Shown: in pieces, positions 62,669-64,000 of the stretch
Layout: each line of letters starts with the position of its first letter
How positions within the stretch are numbered: position 1 is the first letter of the stretch
NCBI GenBank assembly: GCA_902623005.1
Contig: CACNSC010000002.1
Coordinates: forward strand, 1-64,000
DNA from: an uncultured Coxiella sp.
Lineage (GTDB): Bacteria > Pseudomonadota > Gammaproteobacteria > Coxiellales > Coxiellaceae
Length of the DNA: 64,000 nt
Direction: 5' to 3'
The notes under the pieces: generated by a model
Seen by the model: the letters and a program-made list of their open reading frames with translations, nothing else
Databases searched by the model: none
What the model was told of the DNA's origin: nothing
Position numbers and translations under genes: made by a program

Positions 62669-63808
62669 ATGGAAGCAGTAATTCAACAAGATTTGCTCGG
62701 CATAGAGTTGTCAGAAGATAAGGCAACTCTATTATGTCGTGGGCAGTTGGTTGTAAGAAGTTTAAACGACTTTCGCAAGGCATTACTCAACTTAGAGGTA
62801 TTGAAATATCCCATCTCGCAGATTGATATATCTAATGTATCTAGTTTGGATACGTCTGGCGCAATGATATTGCTTGATTTGAAAGATAAACTGATTGAGC
62901 AGAACCAAGAGTGTCAATTAGTGGGTGTTACTGATAGATTCGAAACCTTAATCAGTTTGATTATCAAAGAGCAAAAACGAGCTCGAAAAGCGGTACAGAG
63001 CCAAGATGATGTGCATAATGATTTTTATTGGATTGGTAAGGCGGTCATCAGACGCCTAACTCACTGGCAAGAAATATTAGCATTTCTTGGTGAGTTGTTC
63101 ATTAGTTTGTTCCAGGCAATCTGTAATCCGGTGCTACTGGCATGGGATTCTATCGTCGACAATGTTCAAAACGCGGGGCTTAAAGCATTACCAATTATAG
63201 GTTTAATGTCTTTCCTGATTGGCTTGGTTTTGGCCTATCAACTGAGTGCTCAATTGCAGGCATATGGCGCAGACATCTTCGTGGTAGATATCACGGCAAT
63301 TGGTGTTCTTCGCGAATTTGGACCATTAATTACAGCCATTGTAATGGCAGGCAGAACCAGCACATCATTTGCTGCATTGATTGGAACCATGAAGGTAAAT
63401 GAGGAACTTGATGCCTTAAGTACAATGGGTATCACTCCAATGTCACGTTTAGTATTACCAAGAATCATAGCTATTCTAATCATTATGCCGCTTTTAATTG
63501 TATGGGCCGATATTTTAGGCATTTTTGGTAGTATGTTTATGTCTAAGGCACTGATGGGTATCGGGTACATAAGTTTTCTGGATCGCATGCACTACGAGGT
63601 CTCCGCAACCGAATATCTATTAGGAATTGTAAAAGCCCCAGTGTTTTCATTGATTATCGCTGGAGTTGGCTGCTTGCAAGGTACCTTGGTTGGCTCTAGT
63701 GCCGATAGTGTTGGCCAAAAAACGACTCAAGCGGCTGTTCAAGCTATTTTTATGGTGATTATTAGTGATGCTGGATTTTCAATTTTATTTAGTTGGTTGG
63801 GAGTGTGA
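62669..63808 (+). CDS. MlaE-family lipid ABC transporter permease with N-terminal STAS domain
   Basis: The 379-aa protein has a STAS domain (about 1-105, with [20 protein letters not shown]) fused to an MlaE permease (about 125-379). The permease has [20 protein letters not shown], the coupling segment [41 protein letters not shown], and the end [20 protein letters not shown]. In E. coli the STAS protein (MlaB) is a separate subunit; here it is fused. Such systems move phospholipids between membranes. ATG62669 has AAGGA upstream; an earlier ATG at 62657 is in frame. Its stop overlaps the next ATG (TGATG). Confidence 0.92.
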   Translation: MEAVIQQDLLGIELSEDKATLLCRGQLVVRSLNDFRKALLNLEVLKYPISQIDISNVSSLDTSGAMILLDLKDKLIEQNQECQLVGVTDRFETLISLIIKEQKRARKAVQSQDDVHNDFYWIGKAVIRRLTHWQEILAFLGELFISLFQAICNPVLLAWDSIVDNVQNAGLKALPIIGLMSFLIGLVLAYQLSAQLQAYGADIFVVDITAIGVLREFGPLITAIVMAGRTSTSFAALIGTMKVNEELDALSTMGITPMSRLVLPRIIAILIIMPLLIVWADILGIFGSMFMSKALMGIGYISFLDRMHYEVSATEYLLGIVKAPVFSLIIAGVGCLQGTLVGSSADSVGQKTTQAAVQAIFMVIISDAGFSILFSWLGV

Positions 63809-64000
63809 TGGCAGTGACAGAACCATTAATAGAGATTGCCGGTTTAAAAAATTATTTTGGTAATCAGCACGTTCATGAGGATGTTAATCTGACCGTCAAT
63901 CGTGGAGATATAATTGGTATTATTGGTGGCAGTGGGTGTGGAAAGACTACCTTATTGAGATCAATTTTGATGCTTCACGAGCCAACTGCAGGAAAGATTT
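63808..64000 (+). CDS. MlaF-type ABC transporter ATPase, partial at window end
   Basis: The ATG at 63808 overlaps the permease stop. The 64 visible codons begin [20 protein letters not shown] and contain Walker [16 protein letters not shown], followed by [11 protein letters not shown], the typical start of the ATP-binding subunit that energises MlaE. The gene runs off the right edge. Confidence 0.93.
   Translation, partial: MAVTEPLIEIAGLKNYFGNQHVHEDVNLTVNRGDIIGIIGGSGCGKTTLLRSILMLHEPTAGKI

Overview
The window is a chromosomal segment of a gammaproteobacterium. The evidence is gammaproteobacterial-type ZipA, a single-chain PurL that carries its glutaminase domain, a Mip-like FKBP isomerase, QueF of the long YqcD type, LigA, MlaE/MlaF-type ABC genes and a Pro-Arg-His tRNA cluster. 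Base composition is moderately AT-rich. Many genes start with TTG or GTG. There are several unrecognised, lysine/asparagine/glutamine-rich proteins, some with secretion signals or isolated membrane segments, scattered among housekeeping genes. Together with the Mip homologue and B12 salvage genes, this suggests a host-associated lineage, possibly Legionellales/Coxiella-like. That placement is inference; no secretion system is in the window. Layout: 1-2986 is an accessory locus. It holds a small secreted-protein gene broken by a frameshift, a stand-alone reverse transcriptase with a perfect 10-bp hairpin just before its start codon, and a divergent unknown protein with a Cys-His-Asp pattern. 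3021-7352 is housekeeping: xseA-pabB (overlapping), tsaB, queF. 7499-12692 is a block of unrecognised genes (840, 435 and 274 aa) plus a frameshifted remnant. It sits between queF and an MFS transporter/queC pair, so the two 7-deazaguanine (queuosine) genes flank an accessory block. 14878-27534 mixes an 850-aa protein with a nucleotidyltransferase core, an acyl-CoA synthetase, a leucine dehydrogenase beside the last fragment of a 2-oxoacid dehydrogenase E2 gene, a GDPD phosphodiesterase, two small secreted cysteine-containing proteins, and a hybrid histidine kinase with a decayed second copy of its receiver-domain tail 0.8 kb away. The kinase start overlaps the end of a 678-aa Rossmann/membrane protein. 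27797-35652 carries a DUF4389 membrane protein, trmH and the riboflavin cluster (ribD, an APC permease, FMN riboswitch, ribE-ribBA-ribH), then a PerM/AI-2E family protein. 35780-40498 holds an L,D-transpeptidase-family protein, an unknown gene, a RIO-like kinase and cobT-cobS-cobC for completing cobalamin from scavenged precursors. 40527-49928 holds a fused MsrB-MsrA, a large gene-free gap, an MscS channel with a cyclic-nucleotide-binding domain, an operon mip / PurL N-terminal domain / PurL remainder / ppiB, and tadA. In that operon PurL is split into two ORFs. 50225-64000 is a cell-division and DNA block (SPOR-Sel1 lipoprotein, smc, zipA, ligA), then a SnoaL-like protein, an HdeD-like protein, an MFS transporter, dapE-dapD (overlapping), three tRNAs, and a STAS-fused MlaE-type permease with the start of its ATPase partner. 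Observations most worth a second look: (1) the reverse-transcriptase locus; (2) TTAA-N7-TTAA direct repeats about 7-10 nt upstream of a possible -10 element in front of three otherwise unrelated unknown genes, resembling the PmrA box that controls Dot/Icm effectors in Legionella and Coxiella; (3) the split PurL; (4) several traces of recent gene decay (E2 tail, receiver tail, small frameshifted ORFs, an A7 tract that separates a secreted protein from its likely N-terminus).
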